Positions 13,001-28,000 of a stretch of DNA of 64,000 nucleotides are shown piece by piece. The stretch's first letter is position 1, and each line of letters opens with the position of its first letter. The notes beneath the pieces were generated by a model, which worked only from the letters and a program-made list of their open reading frames with translations, did no database searches and was not told the origin of the DNA. Made by a program: the position numbers and the translations under genes. Origin of the DNA: Struthio camelus (Eukaryota > Chordata > Aves > Struthioniformes > Struthionidae); the NCBI RefSeq assembly GCF_040807025.1, contig NC_090981.1, positions 45,809,317-45,873,316 on the forward strand, in the 5' to 3' direction.

Positions 13001-16000
13001 GCAAACTGCTGTTTGGTCCTTCCCAGTAAATCTCAGAGAATCTCTCTCAGGCTCACCAGCCCATGATTCTGATTTAAGACAAGAAACATTACAGCACATG
13101 CTTATTTGACACTTCATAAGAACAATGCTCCACTATGCTAGAGCTGAAAGTATGGACAAGCAGGGAGAAGACAGAATTTCCACTGCAGCCCATTGCGGCA
13201 GCACCAACACTACACCTCCTCTGAAAAAACAAGGAACTGCAAAGCACAAACAGCTGAAGTTATCCTTCATCGAAACATCACAAGCTTTTGTATCCATAAT
13301 GGTTTACTGAGCGTGGTAGACAATTCTTCCGGTATTTTGTGATTTACTGATTGATGTTAAATGGTATTTTAATTTATTTCACTGTGTGACTAATTCGTAT
13401 ATTCTAAAATCCTGTAAGAGCATTCCACTGATCCACCTTGACTGCTGGCTTGCTAGACTTTAATTAGAACAATTGAAAATTGGCAAGATGCTCTTAGAAG
13501 GAAGTAGGGACAAGTCAGATGGGTCCTGTAAGGATAAATACATATAAACAAACAAGTCAGAAACAGGTGTAGCCTAAATTTTATAAAAGTAGTATGTTTT
13601 CAATACATCTATGTTATCAGTTATTTGAGGATTAAGTTGGGGATTTCTCTACCATATAGACTTTAGACAAAATTTTAATAGAAATTTCTATAAAAAGAAA
13701 ACTGTAACAACTTTTCCAGCTGAATACATCGACAGGAATTTGATCTTTTTGTCAAGCAAAGAGAAGTGCAATCCTATGGTTACAGACAACTCACTAATTT
13801 TAATCCTTGTATCTCATGAAATTGTAATACAAAGGGTTTCGAAGTCAAGTATCAGCTACGTCCTGAATCTGAACGTACCTTTCCCCTGCCGTGTCAACTG
13901 TGTTCAGTTCTGCAACGTTGTACATAATAGATGGCTCTAAAGAAACCTTCTCCATAAACATTGGAGAGGTAGTGATATTCTGAATCTGAGCTTCCAGAAA
14001 CACTTCATCTGTCTGAAAAAACAGAAGTGCAAGTTCATGAAAATGCAATTAGTATTATTAAAAGACTAGACTGTCCTATTAAAAAATAAATAAATAAATA
14101 AAACACGTGTGTTTAGTTCATGCCTGCAAATCAAATTACAGTAATTAATGCAGGAAAAAACCCTTAATCCCAACAATAATTAATAGGAGCAAAAAGTGTT
14201 AGTCAACAGATATCTTGCAAAACAATGGATGTGGGATAATTTTGCTATGTTCTAGCTATTGCTTTATAAAGCTTTGGACTACCACTTCCCAAGACTTTCA
14301 TCACTTCAACAGCAACTCAAGTTTTACCCAAATTATTAAGAAAACAAACCCAAAAGGTAACAGAATAAAGGGTAAAGAATTGCAGTGCACATTAATGACA
14401 TGCCATGCCAAGTTACTAGTGCATCAAGCTATGGAAAAAAATAAAATAAAGGTGCATGTTCGTTGAACTGAAGTATAATAGTTCAGGTACATGCTATGAG
14501 ATGCTATTATTATTCTGAAACACTGATGTACTGGCTAAAAAGCAAATCAGCCTCCTATCTTGCTCAGCTGCATCATGCCAATGGTTACCAATACTATATG
14601 CATCCACCAATTTAACTGATGCTCTACCTTCAAAATATCCTGTAAGACAAATCTGTTAAATGAAACTATGCCTGAAGATGGCATTTAAGGACCAATTCTA
14701 GTACAGGAAGGGAAGCTACAGAGTGTTTAAACTTCACAAGCCAAAAATATGAAACTAGAGGTGTTTTTTTCTCCTTATTTCTGTGGAATTATCTCCAAAA
14801 TCTCAGGGAGGAGCAATTATTGAAGGCTCAGTCTACTAGAGATACAAGCCCCTGGAGAAGTGGAAAAGAAAAGCAAAAAAGCACCAATTTAAAAAAGAAT
14901 GATTTAAGTACCAAATCTGCACCTGCAAGAGAGTTATCAATAAATTAGCATGAACCAGTTTAGGTACTTCATCAGGATAAATCCAAATAACGTATTTTAC
15001 AGTGAGGGTGGAAGGAAGCTTACAGTTTCCTTTTAATCAGTGTAAATAAGTAACTTCATTACGCAAATGTAGTCCTGCTCATAAATTACAAACACCAAAG
15101 TGGGATAAAATATTCTAAAGTGTTTTATTCTCTAAAGGTCCTGTGTTAGGAGCAGAAATACAGAAGGGCACGGGAACTATTCATTGTGCCTTTTCAACGT
15201 GTTACACACCAACTGGGCAGCAGCATATATACGGTAATGGAAACTTTGCAAGCTCAACGGGTTACGGAAAGACCTTGCACTTGCAGAAGGAGTTGCAAAC
15301 ACTAAACTAAAACGTGGCGCTCCTAAGTAAAACAGTTTGTGTGATGTTAATCACTACAACGATTATCTGTCACTTAAATTGATACTGTTTTATATCCCAT
15401 AAATCCATTGCTCAAAATCTCCATTTACCCACATTTTAGTTGTTTTTAATGCAGCAATCAATAGCAGAAATTTAGGAAGAGCTAATTTGAAAGGGGAAAG
15501 AAAAAACAAGCAGCATAATGAAAAAGCAAGTTAGTTTCATATTATTCCCAAATTATTTTAATAACATGATTAAAAAAACCTTTTACTACTTCACAAGAAT
15601 GCAGTTTATTTTAATATAATGCACACCTTAACTTAAAGCAAAGTCAGACTGAAAAGAGTATCATACTAACTAAAGGTGTTACATGCAGTTAAAAGTTTGA
15701 AAGCAGTTTCAGATAGCAAAAGGAAGATAGAAAATACAACTGCTGCTGCTCTCTCCTCAAACCCAATGTCTCCACCAAGTAGATATGAAAAGTCCTGCCA
15801 CAGTTTGCACACCCAAACAGTCTTGTAATTAAAACTACATTTCAGTGTTTCAAAAAAAGACAACTTAGAAAAGGATTAACTCATCTTTTCAAAAATAACT
15901 TGTAAAGCCCCCTTGTCCAGTTAAAAATAAAATGTCTATCTAGTAAAATTTTGGTGTGATCTTTTTTATAGAATGGCCCACACAAATACAGGTTTGAAAT

Positions 16001-19000
16001 AATCAACTTTTAGTTTCAACAATGGGTATTAAAGAAAGAGTTAACCATTTAAATGATTAGCTGCACACATAAAGGATGGATGAGAAAACATCAGTTTGTG
16101 ATACGCAGAGCAAACATTGCTTTTCCATTATGCTTTTAAAATAATGTCAACAATAAGCACAGAGACAGACGATTAAAAAAGCATACATATTTATAAAAAA
16201 ATAAATAAAAATTACCACAGAACTGAGGTCACTCTAATGGGAAAATAAAAAAGAACACATTAGAGAAATTAGGGTTAAATGTTAAAGAAAAGGGAAGGCT
16301 AACTTTCAAACAAAATGCATTTCTGCATTTTTTTTGCATCATCTAAACAAGATAGCATTAGTAAGACAGAAATGTAAATAAAAATGGATGCAAACAAAGA
16401 TGACAACTACATCTCTAATAAGATATAGCTGGTATTGTTACATGGTTTACGAGCTTTGCGTCAGGTTTCGCTAACTGCTGTGGAACCAATCCAAAAGAGA
16501 GATTAAGGCACACAAGGTACAGCTAAGGTACAGGAGAATAAACTGATCCAAAAAAAGCAGTTAGTTTCTGAGCAAGTTTAAAGATTGTCCTGAATTTAAA
16601 TCCATGCAATGGGTTGCATATGAAATGGAAAAACAGTCCTTGTCATTGTACAGACAATTTGCATTATCCCTATATAAGGTCTAAAAAGAAAAACAACAGG
16701 TGCTAGCAGAGCTACAATACTGCAGCTTATGACAAAATTTGGCATAACATAATCAGGAAAAACTTTTTTGACTAGATCCCTCAAAAAGACTAACTGTACT
16801 TGGAAAATTTATTTTCTCAAGCGTCTACACGTTTGTCTGCCTGCGCGTGTTTGCAGGAGCAGAACCCTGACCGAGCCTTTTCCCCGGCCCACTGGGGTCA
16901 GTCTCACAGACTGCGGCAGGTAATTCTGTCCCAGGACGGCAGCAGGTTAGGGTGACAGGGCAGGCATTCGGTGCATAAATTTCAGTGACCAACTTGATTT
17001 GGATGCTATTGCAATATGAGCAACAAGCAAGACGATTAAGGTTCAGCATTACTTCCCTGTCTTAAAAAAGTGAAATAATTTTCTGCTAGAAATAGTAATT
17101 CACAGTTTTAGTGACAGACTTTCTGAACAGATAGTATCACATCTGCAACAATAATGGCAAGAGTTTAACTGGTTAGTCAATCTTTGAAGACCTTTAATTA
17201 ACCAATAACTGATACACACAATTCTTTTGTTGTTCCCCTACTCCCCAGGATAATGTTCGTTCTTTTAACGCATAGAACGAAGGTGTCAGTGCTTCTGACA
17301 GCAGTGTAATACCACATACGTCATCTAAGCAAGGACTTACTTCTAGCTTTTTATTTTGTGTGACAGTCAAAACATGTAGCAGCACTACTTATACTTTCAG
17401 AAATAAAGTCGTAATGGTAATATACCAGTTTGCTAGGCAAATGAAAACCCCTCAGTTAATATCATCCACAATCTTTAAAAAACCATTTTTAATCAATTAT
17501 GTGGATCCTACGGTAATGGAAGTCATGCCCTAAGTCTTGATTTTTCCTCCCTCTAAATAAATTACATGCTATATATTAAATGTCTTATAATTTACATGCT
17601 ATTCATTTGCAGCTGAGGGAAAATTTTTATGGAGAACCTCCTGCATGACTCTGGACAAGACAGAGCTTGGCACCTTAGATCCTCATTCATAGACCAGGAA
17701 TTATCACCTGCCATTTCTTCCCTCTACTTGTTTTCTCTATCTATACTGACAGGAAGGGAAAGAAATACTTGTTTTGCACTTGCGTAGCCATAATCTTGCA
17801 TTATGAACCCTACACCTGTAACTATGATGAAGATAAATAATTAAAACGATAGTTTTTGAGACTTTTTGCTTTTCTACATGCAAATTCATAGCACATGTAT
17901 CTGCTTATTTAAGAACAAACAGGATAGCAAAACATTTGCTACTTAGTTCAACACAAATTATTGTCTGAATTATTTCCAAATCACTTAAGCATACCAATGA
18001 AAGTTTCCAACCAAATGGCTAGCAGTGTTATAGTTAACTATATTTCAGAGGCTATGAAGTAAGTTTAACACTCATAATAAAACTCCTGAAATATTTTGCA
18101 AGTATCAGTCTAAACTTCATGCAAACAATATACAAAATATGATACACAGGAAATTAAATGATTTGCTCATTATCACAAAGCAAGTAAATGAAAGTGATGG
18201 AAACACATGTCCTCATTTCTTATCTTATGCACTACTCCTAAAGGGACATGGTGAAAGTTTACACCCTACAGAAGACCTATAGAATACACATATGCATAGG
18301 AGATATCTACAAATAAAAAGTGTGCTGTATGTAATTTTTAAGTTTCCACCCTTTATCACCTTCAATTTAAAACCATTTGGCCTTTAAGTAGCCAAAGACA
18401 GGTGCTGAAGTAACTCCATATAAATACTTAATGGATATATAAGGCCATTTTTTCTTGAAGCGCTATGTGAAACAGCCACAAACCTAGACATTAAGTTATT
18501 TTACAGAGGGACATTATGCACATTAGAGAAAAATAACATTTCCCACAGCCTGGCAAATTATCATCTGCTTTAAGTACAAATAATCCACCTCAGGTCAAGT
18601 ACTCTTCAATCAGCCTAAGAATGAAAGCTGTAATTGCAAATATTTGAGTTCATGGGAAAGCAGTAAATATGCAAAATTTTCAGTGAATGTATTAAGGTTC
18701 TGACATGTCTGCCTTATATACCCTCTCTTTCCCTCTCTCCATTTATGAAAAAGGACGATGAAACAGACTTCTGATGCCTAAAATGTATATGGAAACAGAT
18801 GATATCACTTTTTTTTTTTAAAAACAATAAAAGATACATAACCCATCACCTTTTTTTTTTTTTCCTTTGGAGGAGATTATATTTCTAAGAAACTTTGTAT
18901 TTAAGACGCTCTTTGTATTTAAACTAGCAGTCAATCTAATGCAAAGTAAAAAGTCCCAAACAAACAAAAAAGCACAACCCCCCAACCAAACTCAAATATA

Positions 19001-22000
19001 AACAGCTCACACTTACCTCAGCGTTGTAGAACTTAGTTTTCACATCTAGTGGTTTGAGAACCTGAACGGAATGAAGAAAGAGAGATTTACAATTGTTTTC
19101 TTGGACATCTTTAACATCAAAAATATCAATATGTGTTTGTAAGTGCTAGGATCTTTACTACAGTGTTTTTCTCTTTAGGATCTTAAGCAGGAAAGATGTA
19201 TAATGGAAGATGTGATAGGATCATCTCACCTAAAAAACACAATTCATGCTATATGCTAGCTACTTCTTATTTACATATATGATTACCTTGCTGAATAGTT
19301 TTCACGTATAGATAATAACTACTTCCCCACACAAGCACTCTCCTCCTATGAAAGTGGACAAATCTAGTGCACTGATTATTAGATCGATGCCTTTACAATA
19401 ACAGTATATCCATGTAGTTTTCTGAAGTGATCTGCAGTTGTTTTGAATAGGGAGTAAGAACCATGAAATAGTTACAAAACCCACAGTATTTTGCAGCAAA
19501 CAGCTTGTTTGAGGGTTTCTCTAAAAATAAATGAAATAGTGAACTCTCAGTTTCATGTGATTAGCTTAAGCAACAGACAATTACTAGCTTTGACTTTCTT
19601 CTTGCAAATGCAGTTATTACACTCATTAAGGAAAAAAAAAACCACATAACATTTTAATTCCGTAAGATTTGCAAGAGAGAATAATTCTTGATAAAAAGGT
19701 GATAATGAAGTATCGGTTCAGAAGGTCACAGAAATCACAGAATCGTTGAGGTTGGAAGGGACCTCTGGAGATCATCCAGTCCAACCCCCCTGCTCAAGCA
19801 GGGTCCTCTGGAGCACGTTGCCCAAGATTCTTTCCAGACAGCTTCTGAGTATCTCCAGGGAAGGAGACTCCACCACCTCTCTGGGCAACCTGTTCCAGTG
19901 CTCCGTCACCCTCACGGTAAATAAATTTTTTGTCATGTTCAGACAGAACCTCCTGTGTTTCAGTTTGTGCCTGTTGCCTCTCATCCTGTCACTGGGCATC
20001 AGAGAAAAGAGTCTGGCCCTGATTTAAGCTTTTGTATGTTGCACATAAAGCCAGTAGAGTTAATGCAAAATAGTTAATACATTCATATGTGAAATGGATA
20101 TAGATTGATATAAGTGAAAGAAATAATATGTTCTATTATACCTGACAGGAAACAGATTTAAATTGTCTTGCTCAAGACATCTACCTTGCTTTACCCAAGG
20201 AAAGTTTTCTTTACTTTACACGTAAGTAGGAGTCAATCAAGATGCAGTACAAAGTTCTGAGTCGTGAACAAAATTTTTAGCCTGAACAAATCAAAGTTAA
20301 AAAGGAGTCCTCGCAGAGCTTTTTGCACGGTAATAGGCATGATGTTCAAATTTTTCAAATAATCCTAACTCTCTCTCTTTAATCAGGAAAAAAAAAAATC
20401 AAAATATCAATATTTAGGGGTTTTTTTTTTAAGCATTTTTCTTCAGTCAGTTCCTTATTCATTTCCCTAAATTCTGATATTTTCTACTTATTTCTTTGAC
20501 CTGATAAGCTGAGTCTTTCAATTAATTCCAGTAAATTTCAAATGCATTCCAGTAAAAATCAAATAATTATTTTTAGGTTCACAAAAGAACTCTATACAGT
20601 ATCATTCCTTCTCTATACATACATGACAATGTTAATTACTCAGAGAAAGTTTTGGAAAAAAAGGCACTATTGGCCAATATAAAAGTACATAAATGGTTGA
20701 AAAATTAGCTGTTTGATAACAAACTATAACACCAGTTCAGTTTAAAAGACCCTGAAAAACATGAGAAAATGCTTTTTATGTTATAAAGTATGTGGTGGCA
20801 CCTCTATCACTACAGCAGTCATCGATTCCCATTACAAAGACCCTGGTTCAGTTTTTTTGTTCTCAAGATTTTCCAGTCTGGGTCTCTATTTCTCACGTTA
20901 AAACTTCTAAAAATAGGAACCAAAATTGTTCAGCTAAGAATTTTTTTGATAAAGGCTCAGAAAATATTTATATAACAGTGTTAAAGTATATATATTCTTT
21001 TTGAGACATTCTTGTGCTTCCTTCTTTGAAGGAAGGGCTTGAAATTTGACAGATAAACGGCCTTTGCTCTTTTGAGTCCTGCCATTAAAGATGCCCATGT
21101 TTGTTTGACTAAGTTACAAAACACGGAAATTACAATCTGCATGCAGACCTCTGAAAACTTTGTCTGCATAAACGCCCATATCAAATGTGATAAAGGAGAC
21201 AAGTCCACAATCTTGAACAAGACTCTGGAAAGAACAAGGAAGGGAGAGAAGATAAGAAATGGGAGCCTAGAAATGCGTACATCAGAGCAATCAAAGAGAG
21301 CCTGGAGGCCACAGAGGGACAGAACACTAAGCAGCTGGGGACAAAAAATGGAGAAATTGAGAACAAGAGAAACAATTTTGCAAGGAGAATGAGACAAAAT
21401 CCAAAAAGATGAGAATCAGCTTCAATAAAGATGAAGAAACCCTGCAGAGTCTGGAGGAGCGTACTACACGATAATAGATGTGGATCATCTGCTAGGATCG
21501 TATGGAAACATCTTGCCTAACCAGTATCTGCCATTTCAAGGCCCACAAGTACTAATATCACTCTCCCTACTGTTCTTTGTGGCACACAACAATTTAGCCT
21601 TCTAAAGACTGAAATACGTTTGTCTAAATACCAAGTAATTAGATTGAATATAGGACTAGAAGAGTAAAATGAAATAATCTGTAATCTGCAAAAGATACAA
21701 GCCTAAATGGTATAATGCTCCTGTACTGCCAGAAACTCTACAAGATTATCTCAAAATGTACTCAGTCAAGTGTGCCCCCTAATTCTTCTTTCTCTGGAAA
21801 AGGGCCCAAAATTCTCCAAGTCTCATCGCGTGTCTCAGAAAACAAACATCCATTAAATCCATGGCTAAAATGTACTCTTTTCTGCCAGAACTAATCTAGA
21901 GATAGTGGTAATTTTCTGCTTTCATCAGTTACTCTAATCAAGTCTTGAAATCTGTGTGGTAGAACAAAAGATTTCAACTCTATCAATTACTTCTATGGCT

Positions 22001-25000
22001 ATTACCAAGACAGACTTGTTTTCCTAGTTTTCTTTAAAACCTAAACGAAACCATTAAGTTCCAATTAAAAAAACAGTTACACTAAAAGAAAGCAGAATTT
22101 CAGAATGTTGAACTCAAAAGTTAGCTGTGTCAGAATTAGAATGGTAATACTTGTTCTATTTAAAAAATAAATCATGACGGTGGCTGCTATAAAACTATTC
22201 TTTTTGAAAATGCTGATTTTTATTTTCCAATCAATGAATCAAAGTTGTAAGAGATTAATATTTTTTACTTCCGAAAAGTACACAGTAATTAGAAATCATC
22301 AGCTCATGTAAAGTTTGAAGCAATACTTCTTTTACTGGTTCACCTTTCAAAGTTGATACTTCTAAAGTACTTTTACATACTGTTAAAATATATTTGACTT
22401 TCTTTCAAAAGCGCCAGTTTTCCAGACCTACTCACTTATTGCAAGCACAACATGCTCTTCTGTACAATACCTGAAATTTGAAGAACTTTCTGAAGTACAT
22501 CTTCTCTCCAATCTGTGTAGTGTAACTCACTGCACAAACTAAGCTGAAAGAAAAATAGTTTTAAAGAATTTTGAATTATTTTAAATTCTATGCCTGCATC
22601 AAAGTAGAAGCAGTATACTATTTCATGTGCTGCAGCTTCATTTAAGCTTGATTATAGCTCTGCAGTGATGAAAAAATTCAGAGAAAATGCAAGTCAGAAG
22701 ATTTAAAAACGTTACATGTGTGTTCCTATTTCCTTTACTTCATGATGAATCACATCATCAATACAACAGTCAGGTTTAAGCTCTGCCACTGCAGCACTGG
22801 AAGCTGAAAGGTTCAAGCGCTGAGAACTTGTCTGAAGATCAGCCTGAGAACAGAAAAACAAAGCAGTGGTTAAAAGCACAGATACTTAAAGCATTCTAAA
22901 GAAAAACAACTTATTTTGAAAAGTACTAGATTTCACAGAGGATTTTTGTACGCTTTTATGCATGTAAAACAATTTAGACATGTAACTTGACAAAGCTAAA
23001 GACAATTTTAAAAATATACATAAAGAATCCAGTCCTTCAACATGCAGCTCACAAAACCTCCACTTACTTTTGAGTTCCACACTGTGAAACTATTTGTAGG
23101 ATTTCTGTTCTCAACATATTATTTGTTCAACAAACAACAAAAAACTATGATGCACTGAAGAACTCATTTGAAATATAAGTAAAATACAAATCAATATGTA
23201 CTTTACAGAGACTTGCTTTGATGATCTCATTGAAAGTGTAACCAGTAAAGAATATAACTCCAATTTGTTTTGGCTGTGGAAGTTCTGGTACACTAATTTT
23301 CTACAGCAGCTTTACAGCCTATCCATTTTTTTTTTAAATATAATCCCAATTTTTTATTTTAATCTTTAAAAATATTAATAATATATTATATGTTCATGTC
23401 TTGCTGTTTCCAGGGATATTTTCTGGTTTGGAAAAAAATGTGAAAGGTATTTCCTAAACTCTATGCATCAGTGCTAAATGCACCAGATGCTGTCAGAAAT
23501 CACACTTAATACATTTTTTATAAATCCAGGAAGTAGATGTATTTTCACATACCTTTACCAATATGTCCTTGACAATTTGATTGCTATCATTATGTACACT
23601 AATGTAACTGGAAAACGTCTCTCCCAGAAATATGTTTCTGTGTCAAAAAAAAAAAAAAAGGTATATTCAGCAACAATTATTTTAAACAAAAAAAAAAAGA
23701 ATATTCCACTAAAATCCCTTTAAGTTCAATTGCTTTTTTTAATTTTTGAAACTGTTCAGCAACCTTGTCTATACCAATTACTGGCTCCAGTTCTTAAAAT
23801 GCTGCGTAGAGGTAGCCTACAAAGGCCATAGAAGAGGACTGCATGGAAGTCTCAGCAAACCCTGCTCAGAGCATACCTAGTCAACAGCGTGCTTAAATCA
23901 CAGGCAACAGATTCCATTACGGGAATCCCATTTGCTATGGCTATGGAGTGGCAGCAGACATGGTGCTTTAGGACATTTTTCTCTTTTTTATTTTTCCAGT
24001 ATCCACAAGCCAGCAGAATTCCTCCTAAGAGTCAAACGTGAGAACAGCTTAACAGACTGCCAGATCAAGTCCCAAAGTATACTGGCAATTTCATATCCAT
24101 ATTTCTAAATTTCAAACTTCCAAGAGAAACAATTTCAGAAGAGAACCAACCAATTATAAAGTTTTACTGAAAAAATCTGAATAGAATAAGAAGATTGCTT
24201 TCAGTACCCACTAAATTCTCTGGAGTAAACCTTGTTAGTACAAACTGAAGTTTATAGCAACTGCAGAAATTGACCCAGAGCTGCAAATTCCTCTCAACTT
24301 TCAGTACCTATTATGCGCACAGTCAGGCTACAGCCACTGAACATTATCCAGCATAGGGTTATACGTTATTGCACGTTGTAAATCAAGCCACAAGTTTGTT
24401 TTTTTCTAAAAACCACTGAGCACTTCACTATATTACCATGATGTATATTCATAACAAAAAGCAATAAAACACATTACTGTTAAATGAATCCTAAACCTGG
24501 TATACTACAAGTTGCAGTTATAAGTTGTTTTTACCCAAAATTCTGAGGCAAAGTCAGCATTTCTCCTAGCATCAAAGTTTCTGCTCCATTTACAGTAGAA
24601 GGATCATCTTTCATGAGCTGGTTAAATAGATTGCCTGTAGAAATATGAAATTGCTAAAATCAAAATATTTCCAAGTCTAGAACCATGTTTCCATGTGAGT
24701 TAAACCATTTCACCACTTATTTAGATGTAATTTATTTTAGACACATTTGTTTTGCAGTCAATTTATTTAGGCATAAATTAGAGACCTATATGCCTGCTTA
24801 TAAATTATAACTTGCTTTCAGGCATCCGTGCCCAATAAAGCAGCTGGTGTACATGCTGAAGAGCCCAATCCCAAAGGCGGTACTCAAGTTAACATTAAAC
24901 TTTAAGGGAAATTCTGCTTGTAAAAAGTGTAGCGCATAACAGAATTAGTCAGCCCCACCTACTTTTTTTCCTTACTTGCTTTGCATTTCAACAGAATTCT

Positions 25001-28000
25001 CTTTCCTCGGTTCATTCCTTGCCTCTTTCTTATACTTGCCTTCTAGACTGCATCTATTACTAAGGAACAACCCATGAACTTCTGATTTAGCAGCTCTCTG
25101 TATATTACGCATAAAGCGTATAGCAGTGATTCTTGCAAAATCATTTTCCATAGTCCAAGCAGTGATGCACTGGTTCTAACTAGCAAGGCTGTTTTCTCTA
25201 GATAAAGACAACTGTTAACTCCAAACTTTTGTCTATGCATTTGTCTATCTTACAGCTACCATCCACGTTAAAGCACCTATATGCTCCCCACCATGCCCAC
25301 ATTCTACCAGAATATTATGTCTTAATCACTCAAACTCTGAGGTCACACGTTTACAACATCCCCACTAAGTTTTTAGAGCTTTAGTTTTGTGGGTTATTTT
25401 GGTTTTCAAAGTTTTAGAGGAGCACCTTGACATTTTCCTGCAGGCATTACCAAAGAATATTTATCTCATATAATACACTCTCATTTGAGATTAGAAACTA
25501 TAGGAGATCCTAAGACTCCTGTGGCATCTAAATCACAGGTGCTCACACGGCAGGGACGTGCTAATATGTACACAATCATCAGTTAGTAGGAAAGACATAC
25601 CTGGCAAGTCTCTCTCTTCACAAGTCACCGGGATATTAGTGAATAAAGTAGGCTTGGTTAGCCTCATCACTGAAATCAGAAAATAAACCAGAGGTCAATG
25701 AAACAAGTATCCTCAGATTTTATTTTAAGTATAATTTTGTCTTGCTCTCTTTCCACAAAAATAAAGATTAAAAACAGAAAAAAGGGGGAGAGGGGGAGAA
25801 AGAGAGAGGGAGAGAGAGAAAGGGAGAGAGAGAAAAGGACCAAACTCAGCTCGAAAGGGGGTAACACCTCTTTGGATCATGTGGTTATTTTCAACCTAAC
25901 AATATTCTCTGCTACTGGGAGATCCAAGAGCACTGGTGATGCCATTGCTCTTCTCGCTTTATTTCCTTGACACACTAGTTTTTACTGCTTTCAATCTAAT
26001 ACGCTCAAGGTCTTGTATCTGTTATAGCGTAGCGTTAACAGTTTTGTGGCCTTCTGCAGAAATGCTCTCATTTCCTTTTTTTGTGGACTCTCGTAGGCTA
26101 ATGACCAACACCCTTTCAGTCATGTGCTCCATGATACAAGGAATTCCATTTACCTCCTAACCTCCAGAACATACGCAAGAGTTACAAGTTTAAGATCCCA
26201 GATTTATACAACTATTTTTTCTTTTAGTCACAATTTTAAAATCAAACCAGCAAAACAATAACAAAAGACTCGGCAACCCACTTGCAAAAACTATTGTACC
26301 AATATTGACAGAATAAAACTGAGATTTTACTCACTACTAAAAAGTTCCTATTCAAGGAAAGTAGAATTTTGGAAGGCTCTTTTAACTCACAACACTCAAA
26401 ATTATGTGGTTTTTATTTATGTTGCACAGAGGAAATGTTGCTTCTTAAAAGAATTCCTCCCTAGTCACACAGATCAATGGCCCTAATCTTGCATATACCT
26501 TCAGATAAAAGCGCTCACACAAAAGCTGAGCATTTGCAACCTTAGGTGTTGCTCTGAATATGTAAAAATCACTGTTTATTTTTTCCTTTGAACTTTTGAA
26601 ACAAAACATATATTTTCTGAAAACGAAGTAAAAAAACCTTGAGATTTCTTTTGAACACAAGTTAATCAACAGCCTTGCACTGAACCACGTACTGCACTTT
26701 TAGCTTTATTGTACTTTTGCGGCATCTTGTATGTCACATCAGCATTCAATAACTTACACTACCCTAGAGAAGACCTATGCAAGTTTGCTAGCATTGACAC
26801 TAACTAATCTCAGTTTTCAAGTAAAAGGAAATACATTGTCTTTGTTATGGAGAAAAGTTGAAAAACACAACCTCTGAAGGTTTAGAGCCACGAAGTAAAT
26901 GAAAAGCCCCCAAATAAACAAAATTAGAGTAAATGGCGAACCAGATTCAAACTTGAAAAAGAAAGATAATAAATTATATATGCATATGAGCTAAGCATTT
27001 CTGGAACACTTCAAAATGAAGTTCTGTGTTGCAGCTTGTGCATATATAATAATTCTATAAAGAAAATAAATGTGATGTTCGCTACTTATTACTCTACAGT
27101 GAGTTGCTCCCAATTAGCAGTGCAGGTACCTTTATTAGTATACAAGCCAACCCGAAGTGGCAGAAAGCTGACAGCTGTCACTGAGAAACGTGACACCAAT
27201 CACTGCTGATATTTGGCAAAACGTTTGTTTACCTCTGTTCTGGGTACATTAAGCAAACAGAATGGGACTGCATTACTGACAACTGCCTAATTGCATTCAA
27301 TTCTACAGTAAGCTCATAAACTAGTACTTGCTAACTCTTTCTAAAGAAATAACTGCTGCTCAAGTTTAATGACACGCCTAAAACAGACAACAGCAATAAA
27401 AATCATCTCTGCATGAAGTCAAAACACATAAATTATGCAGAATATCATTGTATCACTAGTGAATTAGCCTTAGAAAATACTGTATCTTTGCAGGACTACC
27501 TATCCTTGCTTAACAAATCTTGCTTTTCTTTCAACAACATAGATGCAAAACACAACACTAAATAAAACAAAACCCGAATCATGCTGCATTGTACCCCATT
27601 ATTGCTTTTTAAATTCTGACTGTTAAATTCTTGTTACTAGTTATCTTTAAGATTAGAAAAACAATTTCAGTGAAATAATCTGTTGATATAAAACTAATAA
27701 TGACCCTGAGTTACGGGTAATCTTAAGTCTCAAATAAAATCCCTGAATATCAATATAAGACTCCTTGAACATTCAGTCACAGTTTAGAAACATACGCCAA
27801 TGATCCAATTTGAGTAATATCATAAATTTTAAACTACAGAGAGATAGGTAATCCCGACAATAAAACATTGTTATTCCAGCATAAGGACAGAGGTTAAGTA
27901 TTTCGTTTTCACAGAGAGGGATCTCCTGAGGCTATACTTATGTGCCCTCCAATTTGATCAGTCTTTACGACATTTTAACAATCTGAGATGACCCTTCACT

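Larger units (their letters stand above)
22844..25600 (-). other. TRAPPC13 introns 2-4
   Basis: Three introns (22844-23552, 23638-24534, 24635-25600) of 0.7-1.0 kb. They contain A runs at 23645-23659 next to the exon 4 acceptor and nothing else recognised. Confidence 0.7.

Noticed and set aside
19746-20027. 93-codon plus-strand frame
   Set aside because: It is the antisense shadow of the CR1 fragment.
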